The position numbers and the translations under genes are program-made. From Sinorhizobium sp. (lineage in GTDB: Bacteria > Pseudomonadota > Alphaproteobacteria > Rhizobiales > Rhizobiaceae): a stretch of 5,337 bases of DNA. Below the pieces are notes generated by a model, which was not told the origin of the DNA, ran no database searches, and saw nothing but the letters and a program-made list of their open reading frames with translations. The stretch covers positions 1-5,337 of the forward strand of contig JAPSJG010000293.1 of the NCBI GenBank assembly GCA_031178305.1. The letters are read 5' to 3'. Shown piece by piece: positions 1-5,337 of this stretch. Each line of letters begins with the position of its first letter. Positions within the stretch are counted from its first letter, which is position 1.

Positions 1-61
1 TGCGCCGGCCGCAGCCGAATCCGAGGACGGCGATATCCTCCCTGGCGACGACATCGAGTAG
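1..61 (+). CDS. dnaX: DNA polymerase III subunit gamma/tau, C-terminal end (partial)
   Basis: Only the last 19 codons and the TAG stop at 59-61 are in the window; the frame is open from the left edge (first full codon at 2). The visible tail reads Ala/Pro-rich and then acidic, ending GDILPGDDIE, the sort of disordered acidic end found on rhizobial tau subunits. The call rests mainly on synteny: dnaX directly precedes ybaB and recR in many proteobacteria, including rhizobia. If correct, it is the clamp-loader ATPase subunit of the replicative polymerase. The stop lies 62 nt before the ybaB start with no terminator-like hairpin between, so cotranscription is likely. No domain of the protein is visible, so another upstream gene cannot be excluded. 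Confidence 0.62.
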   Translation, partial: APAAAESEDGDILPGDDIE

Positions 62-123
62 CATGGCGCATCGCGCAAGCGGCGCTTTCATTTCAGGCAG
101 AAATAGAAAAACAGGAGACGACG

Positions 124-447
124 ATGCGCGACATCATGGGCATGATGGGCAAGGTCAAAGAAATGCAGGCTAAGATGGAGAAGCTGCAGGCAGAGATTGC
201 TGCGCTCGAAGTCGACGGCACCTCCGGCGGCGGCCTCGTCACCGTCCGCCTCGACGGCAAGGGCCATATGAAGAGCCTGAAGATCGATCCCTCGCTCTTC
301 AAGGAAGATGACGTCGAGATCCTCGAAGATCTGATCGTTGCCGCCCACAAGGATGCCAAGGACAAGGCCGAGGCCGTGCAGGCGGAAAAGACGCGCGAGC
401 TGACGGCGGGATTGCCGATTCCTCCCGGTATGAAGCTGCCGTTCTGA
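124..447 (+). CDS. ybaB: YbaB/EbfC family nucleoid-associated DNA-binding protein
   Basis: A complete 107-residue protein, the usual length for this family of small dimeric cytoplasmic proteins that bind DNA and are thought to organise the nucleoid. Family features are visible: a Met/Lys-rich N-terminal helix (residues 1-30, MGKVKEMQAKMEKLQAEIA) with coiled-coil character, a Gly-rich turn and beta strands (31-55, DGTSGGGLVTVRLDGKG), a K-I-D-P-S-L strand to helix junction near 52-58, a long C-terminal helix full of Asp, Ala and Lys (about 64-92), and the closing Pro-rich LPIPPGMKLPF. The ATG at 124 is preceded by a good Shine-Dalgarno, AGGAG at 113-117, six bases away. It sits between the probable dnaX and recR, its normal neighbours; the link to RecR suggests a part in recombination or repair, but the exact role is not settled. 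Nothing is unusual about this copy. Confidence 0.95.
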   Translation: MRDIMGMMGKVKEMQAKMEKLQAEIAALEVDGTSGGGLVTVRLDGKGHMKSLKIDPSLFKEDDVEILEDLIVAAHKDAKDKAEAVQAEKTRELTAGLPIPPGMKLPF

Positions 448-506
448 TCGCCGCGTCCACGCTCAAGATGATTCCGTTCGTCGGCGATATGCGCTAAAAG
501 CCAGCC

Positions 507-1112
507 ATGGCAAAGCGAGTCACCGGTCCCGAAATCGAAAAGCTCATCCAGCTCCTGGCGAAGGTGCCGGGCCTGGGGCCGCGTTCGGCCCGCCGCGCGG
601 CCCTGCACCTGGTTAAGAAGAAGGAGCAATTGCTGGGGCCGCTTGCCGAGGCAATGGGCGAAGCGCACCGCAAGGTCCGGATCTGCTCCTGCTGCGGCAA
701 CGTCGATACGATCGATCCCTGTACGGTCTGCACCGACGAGCGGCGCGATCAGTCGGTGATCATCGTCGTTGAGGACGTGGCCGACCTCTGGGCGCTGGAG
801 CGCGCCGGCGCGATGAACGCCGCCTACCACGTGCTCGGCGGCACACTGTCGCCGCTCGACGGCATCGGTCCGGACGACCTCAGCATCAAGGGCCTTGTCG
901 ATCGCGTCGCCAAGGGCGGCGTGCGTGAGCTGATCATCGCCGTCAACGCTACCGTCGAGGGCCAGACGACGGCGCATTACATCACCGACCAACTCGAAGG
1001 CATGGAGGTGAAGATCACCCGTCTTGCCCATGGTGTTCCCGTCGGTGGCGAGCTCGACTACCTCGACGAAGGCACGCTGACGGCCGCACTCAGGGCGCGC
1101 ACGACGATCTGA
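507..1112 (+). CDS. recR: Recombination mediator protein RecR
   Basis: A complete 201-residue RecR, the standard length. RecR works in the cytoplasm with RecO (and RecF) to load RecA on SSB-coated single-stranded gaps in the RecFOR pathway. Domains in order: a helix-hairpin-helix DNA-binding region (about 8-35, with the motif LAKVPGLGPRSARRAALHL), a four-cysteine zinc finger (C60, C63, C72, C75; C62 is extra), a Toprim domain (about 82-175) starting with the strand VIIVVED that carries the acidic pair E89-D90, and the C-terminal signature HGVPVGGELDYLDEGTL at 175-191. The start is secure because an in-frame TAA at 495-497 lies just upstream, but no convincing Shine-Dalgarno precedes the ATG. 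It starts 59 nt after ybaB and is probably cotranscribed with it. All key residues are present and the gene looks functional. Confidence 0.97.
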   Translation: MAKRVTGPEIEKLIQLLAKVPGLGPRSARRAALHLVKKKEQLLGPLAEAMGEAHRKVRICSCCGNVDTIDPCTVCTDERRDQSVIIVVEDVADLWALERAGAMNAAYHVLGGTLSPLDGIGPDDLSIKGLVDRVAKGGVRELIIAVNATVEGQTTAHYITDQLEGMEVKITRLAHGVPVGGELDYLDEGTLTAALRARTTI

Positions 1113-1129
1113 TTCTTGCCATCATCTAC

Positions 1130-1135
1130 GGGAAG
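1130..1135 (+). promoter_or_regulatory. Ribosome binding site that sets the transglycosylase start
   Basis: GGGAAG lies four bases before the ATG at 1140. An in-frame TTG at 1116 would add eight residues (MPSSTGSR) in front of the signal peptide and has no Shine-Dalgarno of its own. The ATG places a basic residue directly before a hydrophobic core, as expected for a Sec signal, so 1140 is preferred. The spacing is slightly short. Confidence 0.6.
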
Positions 1136-1139
1136 CCGG

Positions 1140-2378
1140 ATGCTGAAACTCCTCTCCGTTTTAATCGTCTTATTCGTCGCGCTCGCGGGCACCTCCTTCG
1201 CCGCCTCAAAGGCCGAGGTTGAGAACCAGTTCCGACTATGGCTGCAGAAAGACCTCTGGCCAGAGGCCGAAAAGGCCGGCATTTCCGCCGCGGCCTTCAG
1301 CGCCGCCTTTCGGGATGTAAGGCTCGATTGGGATCTTCCCGATCTCGCGCCGCCCGGCTTTCCGAAGCCGAAGGAGCGCAAGCAGAGCCAGGCCGAGTTT
1401 TCCTCGCCGGGCTCCTATTTTTCCGAGAAGCGACTGCAGGGACTGGCGGCGACCGGCCGTGGTCTTGCGAGCACCCATGCCTCGACATTGAAGAAGATCG
1501 AGAGGATCTATGGCGTTCCCGGGCCGATCGTCCTTGCCATCTGGGGGCGTGAATCGGGTTTCGGCCGGGCGAAGATCCCGCATCCGATCATGGACGTGCT
1601 GGCGACCAAAGCCTTCATGTCGACGCGCCCGGAGCTTTTCCGGCGCGAGTTGATCGCCGCGCTTCACATGCTCACGAGCGGCGATGTCAGGCAAGCGGAG
1701 ATGCGCGGCTCCTGGGCGGGCGCCATGGGCCAGCCGCAATTCCTGCCCTCGAGCTTCCTGAAATACGCGGTCGATTTCGACGGCGACGGGCGCCGTGACA
1801 TCTGGACGTCCGTACCGGACAGCCTCGCCTCGATCGCAAACTACCTGGCCGACAAAGGCTGGCAGAGCGGTCGTGACTGGGGATTCGAAGTGTCGATCCC
1901 GGCAGCAGTGTCTTGCGCCCAGGAGGGCCCGGACCTAGCCCGCCCGATCGCCGATTGGGCCGAGATGGGGATCACCCGCGTGTCCGGCAAGCCGTTTCCG
2001 CCGGCGGAGCGCTCGGCTTCCGGCATGATGCTGGTGCCCGCCGGCAGGCATGGCCCGAGCTTCGTCGTCACGCCGAATTTCTACGTCATCAAGGAATATA
2101 ACAATTCCGACCTTTACGCGCTCTTCATCGGCAATCTCGCCGACCGCATCGCCGCAGGGAGCGGCGCGTTCCGTGCCAAATGGGGCGATGTCGGCAAGAT
2201 GTTGCGCTCGGACGTGCTTGGCATGCAGAAGGCGCTGGTGGCGGTCGGCTACGATGTCGGCAAGGTCGACGGATTGCCGGGCTACAAGACCCGCCGCTCG
2301 CTTGGCGACTGGCAGGCTAAGAGCGGCATCGCGCCGACCTGCTTTCCGGATGCCTCGCTGAAGGCAATGCTGCGGTAA
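1140..2378 (+). CDS. Secreted lytic murein transglycosylase, MltB type (GH103) with C-terminal peptidoglycan-binding domain
   Basis: From the ATG at 1140 the protein has 412 residues. It should cleave the MurNAc-GlcNAc bond of peptidoglycan in the periplasm, leaving 1,6-anhydroMurNAc ends. Residues 1-21 form a Sec signal peptide (LKLLSVLIVLFVALAGTSFA, likely cut after the SFA). There is no lipobox cysteine, so unlike E. coli MltB it is probably soluble rather than an outer-membrane lipoprotein. The catalytic domain (about 27-330) shows AIWGRESGFG at 133-142 with E138 as the expected catalytic acid, GSWAGAMGQPQFLPSSF at 190-206, the FDGDGRRDIW segment at 213-222, and NFYVIKEYNNSDLYA at 313-327. 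Residues about 353-412 match a PG_binding_1 domain (LGMQKALVAVGYDVGKVDGLPG). Only two cysteines, C259 and C401, remain and might form a disulfide. It follows recR by 27 nt, so it is probably the last gene of that unit, though functionally unrelated. Confidence 0.92.
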   Translation: MLKLLSVLIVLFVALAGTSFAASKAEVENQFRLWLQKDLWPEAEKAGISAAAFSAAFRDVRLDWDLPDLAPPGFPKPKERKQSQAEFSSPGSYFSEKRLQGLAATGRGLASTHASTLKKIERIYGVPGPIVLAIWGRESGFGRAKIPHPIMDVLATKAFMSTRPELFRRELIAALHMLTSGDVRQAEMRGSWAGAMGQPQFLPSSFLKYAVDFDGDGRRDIWTSVPDSLASIANYLADKGWQSGRDWGFEVSIPAAVSCAQEGPDLARPIADWAEMGITRVSGKPFPPAERSASGMMLVPAGRHGPSFVVTPNFYVIKEYNNSDLYALFIGNLADRIAAGSGAFRAKWGDVGKMLRSDVLGMQKALVAVGYDVGKVDGLPGYKTRRSLGDWQAKSGIAPTCFPDASLKAMLR

Positions 2379-2417
2379 CCTCCAGCGTGGCTTTGCCTCC
2401 GCCCCGCAACCGGGCAC

Positions 2418-2453
2418 CGGCGCCTACAGCGCCGCGCGTCTTATCAGACGCGC
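2418..2453. repeat. Two adjacent hairpins, apparent left half of a dispersed rhizobial intergenic repeat
   Basis: The first stem is CGGCGC/GCGCCG (2418-2423 with 2429-2434, loop CTACA). The second is a perfect 8-bp stem GCGCGTCT/AGACGCGC (2434-2441 with 2446-2453, loop TATC); the two stems share base 2434. They lie in the 143-nt spacer between the convergent transglycosylase and rsmC genes. From memory, not from a search, the block from CTACAG at 2424 to GGTC at 2460 matches a repeat seen often after Sinorhizobium/Rhizobium genes, which normally continues into a GCTGTAG right arm. That arm is absent here. Neither strand has a T-run after the stem, so it is not a textbook intrinsic terminator, but the structure could stop or protect 3' ends of the transglycosylase mRNA. 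Confidence 0.6.
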
Positions 2454-2483
2454 AAAGGTCAAAACCGAGGTCGATTTAATCCC

Positions 2484-2511
2484 CACAGCTCCTCCCGCGG
2501 GTGGGTCTGTG
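2484..2511 (-). terminator. Imperfect hairpin just after rsmC, possible weak terminator
   Basis: CACAG (2484-2488) pairs with CTGTG (2507-2511), and inside it CC-T-x-CC (2491-2496) pairs with GG-x-G-GG (2500-2505) with one mismatch and one G-U-type pair. It begins 10 nt after the rsmC stop codon in the rsmC direction. No T-run follows on the rsmC strand (the next bases are GGGATTAAATCG), so termination here is speculative. Confidence 0.3.
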
Positions 2512-2521
2512 CACGCGATCT

Positions 2522-3538
2522 TCAGCGCTTCGCCCAGAGCACCTTGAAGCGCGCATTGCGGCAGGTTTCGCCGCTTTCCTTGAAAGTCTCGGCCAGGACC
2601 TGTTCGTAGGGCAGGCCGCGATTGGCGACCAGCATCAGCCGACCGCCGTGTTTGAGGGCCCGGGCGGCTGCCTTGATCATCGCCGCGCCGAGTGTCGGCT
2701 CTGCGGCATGCCCCTCGTGGAAGGGCGGGTTCATGACGATCAGGTCGTATTTGTCGCGCGTTTCCTCGGCCGTCAGGTCATGCCAGTAGAAGCGTGCCGG
2801 AGTCGAGGGCGCATTCGCCGCCATATTGGCGCGGGCGGCCTCCAGCGCCTCGTAATCCGCTTCGAAGAGGTCGATGCCCTTGAGACCCGGCGAGGCGTCG
2901 GCGAGCTTCACCGAAAGATAACCCCAACCGGCGCCGAAATCCGCCGCATGCCCGGTGAAATCACGGGGCAAACGAGAGGCGAGCAGCTCCGAGCCGGCAT
3001 CGACGCGGTCATGCGAGAACATGCCCGGCGAGGCCTCAAAAAGGCCGTCGACGCGCACGGGACCCTTGGCGAGCTTCGCGGCGGCCTCGGAAACGTCCTC
3101 GGGCCGCAGGAACCAGAAGGCGACGCCATGGTATTTCGGCGTCGAATCGCCATCCCAGCCGAACTTTGCGATCTTCTTGCGCAAGGGTTGAATGCCGTCC
3201 TCCTTGCCGCCCGCGACGACGATCAGGGCGTCGGTGCGGGTCCGCTTCAGCGCCTCGGCGATCCTGTTCTCGTTTTCGCCCTTGTGCTTGCCGCAAAGCA
3301 CCAGCGCCATGTCGTAGTCCTCTCCGGTAGCAATGGGCTCGACGTCGGCCTGCGCTGCCTTGAGAGCGCGAAAGAGCGGCTTGAGCGGCTGCACGGCGAC
3401 AATGGACCCAGCAAAGCCTTCGGGCAGCCTGTAGCCCGCCTCGGCGCCCAGGAAGAGAACGCGTTCGCCTTTCCCCGGAGGGTCGATGACTCCGGAATCG
3501 AACGGGTGGAACAGAGTTTTCAGTGCGTCGCGGCGCAT
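2522..3538 (-). CDS. rsmC: RsmC-family 16S rRNA (guanine-N2) methyltransferase
   Basis: A complete 338-residue protein, close to E. coli RsmC (343), which uses S-adenosylmethionine to methylate G1207 of 16S rRNA in the 30S subunit. The family plan is visible: a degenerate N-terminal methyltransferase-like half (about 1-160, with FLGAEAGYRLP), then the hallmark PGMFSHDRVDAGSELL at 171-186, SAM-binding motif I AADFGAGWGYLSV at 198-210 (GxGxG form, D200), acidic motif II FEAD at 225-228, the catalytic NPPFHEG at 270-276, and ANRGLPYEQVLAETF followed by RFKVLWAKR at the end, all closely comparable to E. coli RsmC. The ATG at 3538 is the first possible start, since an in-frame TGA lies at 3556-3554; only a weak GGAA precedes it. 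The gene converges on the transglycosylase and follows pnp in the same direction across a repeat-filled spacer. The exact target base in this species is inferred from the family. Confidence 0.85.
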   Translation of the reverse strand: MRRDALKTLFHPFDSGVIDPPGKGERVLFLGAEAGYRLPEGFAGSIVAVQPLKPLFRALKAAQADVEPIATGEDYDMALVLCGKHKGENENRIAEALKRTRTDALIVVAGGKEDGIQPLRKKIAKFGWDGDSTPKYHGVAFWFLRPEDVSEAAAKLAKGPVRVDGLFEASPGMFSHDRVDAGSELLASRLPRDFTGHAADFGAGWGYLSVKLADASPGLKGIDLFEADYEALEAARANMAANAPSTPARFYWHDLTAEETRDKYDLIVMNPPFHEGHAAEPTLGAAMIKAAARALKHGGRLMLVANRGLPYEQVLAETFKESGETCRNARFKVLWAKR

Positions 3539-3578
3539 GGGTGGATTCCGATTTCAGGTTCAAGGGGGCGAGGGCAAG

Positions 3579-3603
3579 CCCTTGCCCCGGAAAACCCCTC
3601 CCC
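3579..3603 (-). other. G-quadruplex-type motif on the rsmC sense strand, plus a competing hairpin
   Basis: Read on the - strand, this is G4-A-G4-TTTTCC-G4-CAA-G3: four runs of at least three G with loops of 1, 6 and 3, fitting the usual G3+N1-7 rule. It ends about 40 nt before the rsmC ATG, so it would be in the 5' leader if transcription of rsmC begins upstream of it or reads through from pnp. The same bases take part in an overlapping small hairpin (GGGCAA 3572-3577 with TTGCCC 3582-3587) and in the long inverted repeat, so alternative folds compete. The sequence motif is certain; its folding and function are inferred. Confidence 0.5.
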
Positions 3604-3724
3604 ACAAAAGGGAGGCGCTCACCGCTGCACCTGCCTTCCGCCATCTGCACCTCCGGACTCGCGGAGCCGTTGAGGATTAGGGGAAGCCGCGCGGCAGGTA
3701 AGCTCCCCCTTGTGGGGAGGGGTT
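3593..3724. repeat. Nested 132-bp inverted-repeat element (MITE/RIME-like) between pnp and rsmC
   Basis: The outer arms 3593-3614 and 3703-3724 are complementary at 20 of 22 positions (core AACCCCTCCCCACAA), mismatched only at 3608-3609. Inside them ACCTGCC (3629-3635) pairs with GGCAGGT (3693-3699), TTCC (3636-3639) with GGAA (3682-3685), and an apical stem CTCCG (3651-3655) with CGGAG (3662-3666). The whole element could fold into one long branched hairpin on either strand. It contains no credible gene. From memory, motifs of the CCCCTCCCCACAAGGGGG type recur in intergenic DNA of many rhizobia, so this is probably a member of a dispersed family; I cannot assign it to the published RIME classes. 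No target-site duplication is evident at the edges. The rest of the 3539-3811 spacer holds the pnp terminator and the two G-rich motifs. Confidence 0.75.
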
Positions 3725-3733
3725 GGGGAGGGG
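3714..3733 (+). other. Perfect G-quadruplex-type motif made by an 11-bp tandem repeat
   Basis: TGGGGAGGGGT occurs twice in direct succession, at 3713-3723 and 3724-3734. Together the copies give G4-A-G4-TT-G4-A-G4, four runs of four G with loops of 1, 2 and 1, about the strongest class of DNA quadruplex motif. The G-rich strand is the template strand for pnp and rsmC, so their RNA would be C-rich here. The first copy is the right arm of the inverted repeat; the second lies just outside it. Folding in the cell is inferred. Confidence 0.6.
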
Positions 3734-3753
3734 TCTTACGACGATAGAAACGG

Positions 3754-3787
3754 AGCGTGGCTCCGCACCTGCGCACGGAGCCACGCT
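3754..3787 (-). terminator. Probable intrinsic terminator of pnp
   Basis: A perfect 12-bp inverted repeat, AGCGTGGCTCCG (3754-3765) with CGGAGCCACGCT (3776-3787), surrounds a 10-base loop. On the pnp strand it begins 24 nt after the TAA stop and is followed by CCGTTTCTATCG, a short and interrupted T-rich stretch. Position and stem strength support termination or 3'-end protection of the pnp mRNA; the poor T-run means some readthrough towards rsmC is possible. Confidence 0.72.
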
Positions 3788-3811
3788 TGAATGCTTCGGT
3801 CGAACCCGGCC

Positions 3812-5337
3812 TTATTCGGCCGCTTCGCCGCCGTCCTTCTTCTCGGTCTTCTCAGCGGCGACCTCCTTGCCGGTCGCCTGGTCGACGACTTTCATGGAGA
3901 GGCGGACCTTGCCGCGCTCGTCAAAGCCCATCAGCTTGACCCAGACTTTGTCGCCTTCCTTGACGACGTCGGTCGTCTTGGCAACGCGCTCGGAGGCGAG
4001 CTGCGAAATATGGACGAGGCCGTCGCGGGCGCCGAAGAAGTTGACGAAGGCGCCGAAGTCGGCGGTCTTGACGACCGTGCCCTCATAGATCTGGCCGACT
4101 TCCGGCTCGGCGACGATCGAGTGAATCCACTTGCGGGCGGCTTCGATCTCCTTCGAAGAAGACGAGGCGATCTTGACCGTGCCGTCGTCCTCAATATTGA
4201 TCTTGGCGCCGGTCTTCTCGACGATTTCGCGGATGACCTTGCCGCCCGAGCCGATGACTTCGCGGATCTTGTCGACCGGGATATTCATCACCTCGATGCG
4301 CGGCGCAAATTCGCCGAGCTGGCCACGGCTTTCGGAGATCGCCTTGGCCATTTCGCCAAGGATGTGAACGCGCCCGGTCTTTGCCTGATCGAGCGCCACC
4401 TTCATGATCTCTTCGGTGATGCCGGCGATCTTGATGTCCATCTGCAGGGAGGTAACGCCGGCTTCGGTACCCGCAACCTTGAAGTCCATATCGCCGAGAT
4501 GGTCCTCGTCGCCGAGGATGTCGGAGAGAACGGCGAAGCGGTCATCTTCCTTGATCAGGCCCATGGCGATACCGGCAACCGGCTTGCCGATCGGGACGCC
4601 CGCATCCATCAGTGCCAGCGATGTGCCGCAGACGGTCGCCATCGAGGACGAGCCGTTTGACTCGGTGATCTCGGAGACGACACGCAGCGTGTAGGGGAAC
4701 TGTTCCGCAGTCGGCAGCATCGGGTGGATGGCGCGCCAGGCAAGCTTGCCGTGGCCGATCTCGCGGCGACCCGGCGAACCGAGGCGACCCGTTTCGCCGA
4801 CGGAGAAGGGCGGGAAGTTGTAGTGCAGCATGAAGTTTTCCTTGTACATGCCCGTCAAGGAATCGACATACTGTTCGTCTTCGCCGGTGCCGAGCGTCGC
4901 AACGACGATCGCCTGCGTCTCGCCGCGGGTGAAGAGCGCGGAGCCGTGGGTGCGGGGCAGGATGCCGACTTCGGCAACGATCGGGCGGACCGTGACGAGA
5001 TCACGACCGTCGATGCGGCTCTGCGTATCGAGGATATTCCAGCGGACGATCTTGGCCTGCAGGTGCTTGAAGACGGAGGCGATCTCTTCCGCCGTATGGG
5101 CGGGGTTCTCGATTCCTTCCGGCAGGAAGTGTTCCTTGACCTTCGCCTTGACCGCATCGACGGCGGCGTAGCGAGCGGCCTTCTCGGTGATCTTGTAGGC
5201 GTTGCGCAGCTCGTCCTCGGCAATCACCAGCATGGCGTTTTCGAGGGCGGAGTGGTCTTCGGGGTCGAAGTCGCGCGGCTCCTTGGCAGCGACTTCCGCG
5301 AGCTTGATGACTGCATCGATTACCGGCTGGAAGCCGC
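3812..5337 (-). CDS. pnp: Polynucleotide phosphorylase (PNPase), C-terminal 507 residues; start lies beyond the right edge
   Basis: The frame is open from the right edge to TAA at 3814-3812; the in-frame ATG at 5233 is internal, since the 34 codons before it read as PNPase (FQPVIDAVIKLAEVA, then EPRDFDPEDHSALENA). Aligned on E. coli Pnp, roughly the first 208 residues are missing and the full protein would have about 715. The enzyme is a cytoplasmic trimer that degrades RNA 3' to 5' with phosphate and can also add tails. Counting from Met5233: the end of the helical linker (1-70), the second RNase PH domain (about 72-290) with FTRGETQ at 101-107, GRREIGHGKLAWRA at 156-169, SNGSSSMATVCG at 192-203 and the metal/catalytic aspartates D244 and D250 in GDEDHLGDMD (E. 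coli D486, D492), a KH domain (about 317-376, loop GSGG 328-331), an S1 domain (378-450, with TADFGAFVNF), and a charged tail. Catalytic parts look intact. Confidence 0.97.
   Translation of the reverse strand, partial: GFQPVIDAVIKLAEVAAKEPRDFDPEDHSALENAMLVIAEDELRNAYKITEKAARYAAVDAVKAKVKEHFLPEGIENPAHTAEEIASVFKHLQAKIVRWNILDTQSRIDGRDLVTVRPIVAEVGILPRTHGSALFTRGETQAIVVATLGTGEDEQYVDSLTGMYKENFMLHYNFPPFSVGETGRLGSPGRREIGHGKLAWRAIHPMLPTAEQFPYTLRVVSEITESNGSSSMATVCGTSLALMDAGVPIGKPVAGIAMGLIKEDDRFAVLSDILGDEDHLGDMDFKVAGTEAGVTSLQMDIKIAGITEEIMKVALDQAKTGRVHILGEMAKAISESRGQLGEFAPRIEVMNIPVDKIREVIGSGGKVIREIVEKTGAKINIEDDGTVKIASSSSKEIEAARKWIHSIVAEPEVGQIYEGTVVKTADFGAFVNFFGARDGLVHISQLASERVAKTTDVVKEGDKVWVKLMGFDERGKVRLSMKVVDQATGKEVAAEKTEKKDGGEAAE

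Noticed and set aside
62..123. Possible sigma-70 promoter for ybaB in the gap after dnaX
   Set aside because: AT-richer bases around 85-110 do not give a -35/-10 pair with proper spacing resembling the rhizobial consensus, so no call was made.
447..488. Inverted repeat ATCGCCG/CGGCGAT (447-453 with 482-488) between ybaB and recR, as a terminator
   Set aside because: Only 7 bp with a 28-base loop and no T-run; it is easily expected by chance in GC-rich DNA and would break up a conserved gene pair.
93..1031. A 312-codon open frame on the - strand, opposite ybaB and recR
   Set aside because: It spans two well-supported genes and their spacer, with low-complexity Asp/Ala/Arg composition. Long antisense frames are expected at this GC content.
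1116..1139. TTG start adding eight residues to the transglycosylase
   Set aside because: It has no ribosome site and would push the signal peptide inward; the ATG at 1140 has GGGAAG in front and gives a standard signal peptide.
2501..3673. A 390-codon open frame on the + strand, opposite rsmC
   Set aside because: It mirrors the codon bias of rsmC, which has clear RsmC motifs on the other strand. Its protein is Arg/Gly-rich with no recognisable domain, and it runs out into the repeat spacer.
3036..3776. A 246-codon - strand frame that starts in the repeat spacer and overlaps rsmC
   Set aside because: Its first part translates the inverted repeat (PLPTRG and FVGRGFPG type peptides) and its second part is rsmC in a different frame, so it is not a gene.
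3791..4660. A 289-codon open frame on the + strand, opposite pnp
   Set aside because: It lies across the KH and S1 domains and much of the second RNase PH domain of an unmistakable PNPase; the Asp/Leu/Ala-rich product is a typical reverse-strand shadow.

Overview
The window looks like ordinary chromosomal core sequence from an alphaproteobacterium of the Rhizobiales, most likely Sinorhizobium/Ensifer or a close Rhizobium relative. Three things point there: high GC with strong third-position bias, the dnaX-ybaB-recR gene order, and two kinds of short palindromic intergenic repeat that I recall as common between rhizobial genes. The genus is an inference, because no marker gene that would fix it is present.

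Left part, + strand (1-2378): the last codons of a probable dnaX, then ybaB (nucleoid-associated DNA-binding protein), recR (recombination mediator) and a secreted MltB-type lytic murein transglycosylase. The genes are 27-62 nt apart with no clear terminator between them, so they probably form one transcription unit. DnaX, YbaB and RecR form a replication/repair set; the transglycosylase is a cell-wall enzyme attached at the end.

Middle (2379-3538): a 143-nt spacer between convergent genes holds two back-to-back hairpins. They look like the left half of a dispersed rhizobial repeat whose right half is missing. The - strand then encodes an RsmC-family 16S rRNA guanine-N2 methyltransferase.

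Right part (3539-5337): a 273-nt non-coding spacer, then the 3' two-thirds of pnp (polynucleotide phosphorylase) on the - strand, running off the right edge. The spacer is the least ordinary part of the window. From pnp towards rsmC it holds a 12-bp perfect hairpin that is probably the pnp terminator, then a nested 132-bp inverted-repeat element resembling a MITE or RIME. The two arms of that element carry G-quadruplex-type motifs on opposite strands; the one on the rsmC sense strand falls just upstream of the rsmC start codon. pnp and rsmC both act on RNA and are read in the same direction, but the repeat-filled spacer separates them.

I found no CRISPR array, tRNA or rRNA, phage, transposase or defence gene. 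All the genes belong to known families; the noteworthy signals are in the intergenic DNA.
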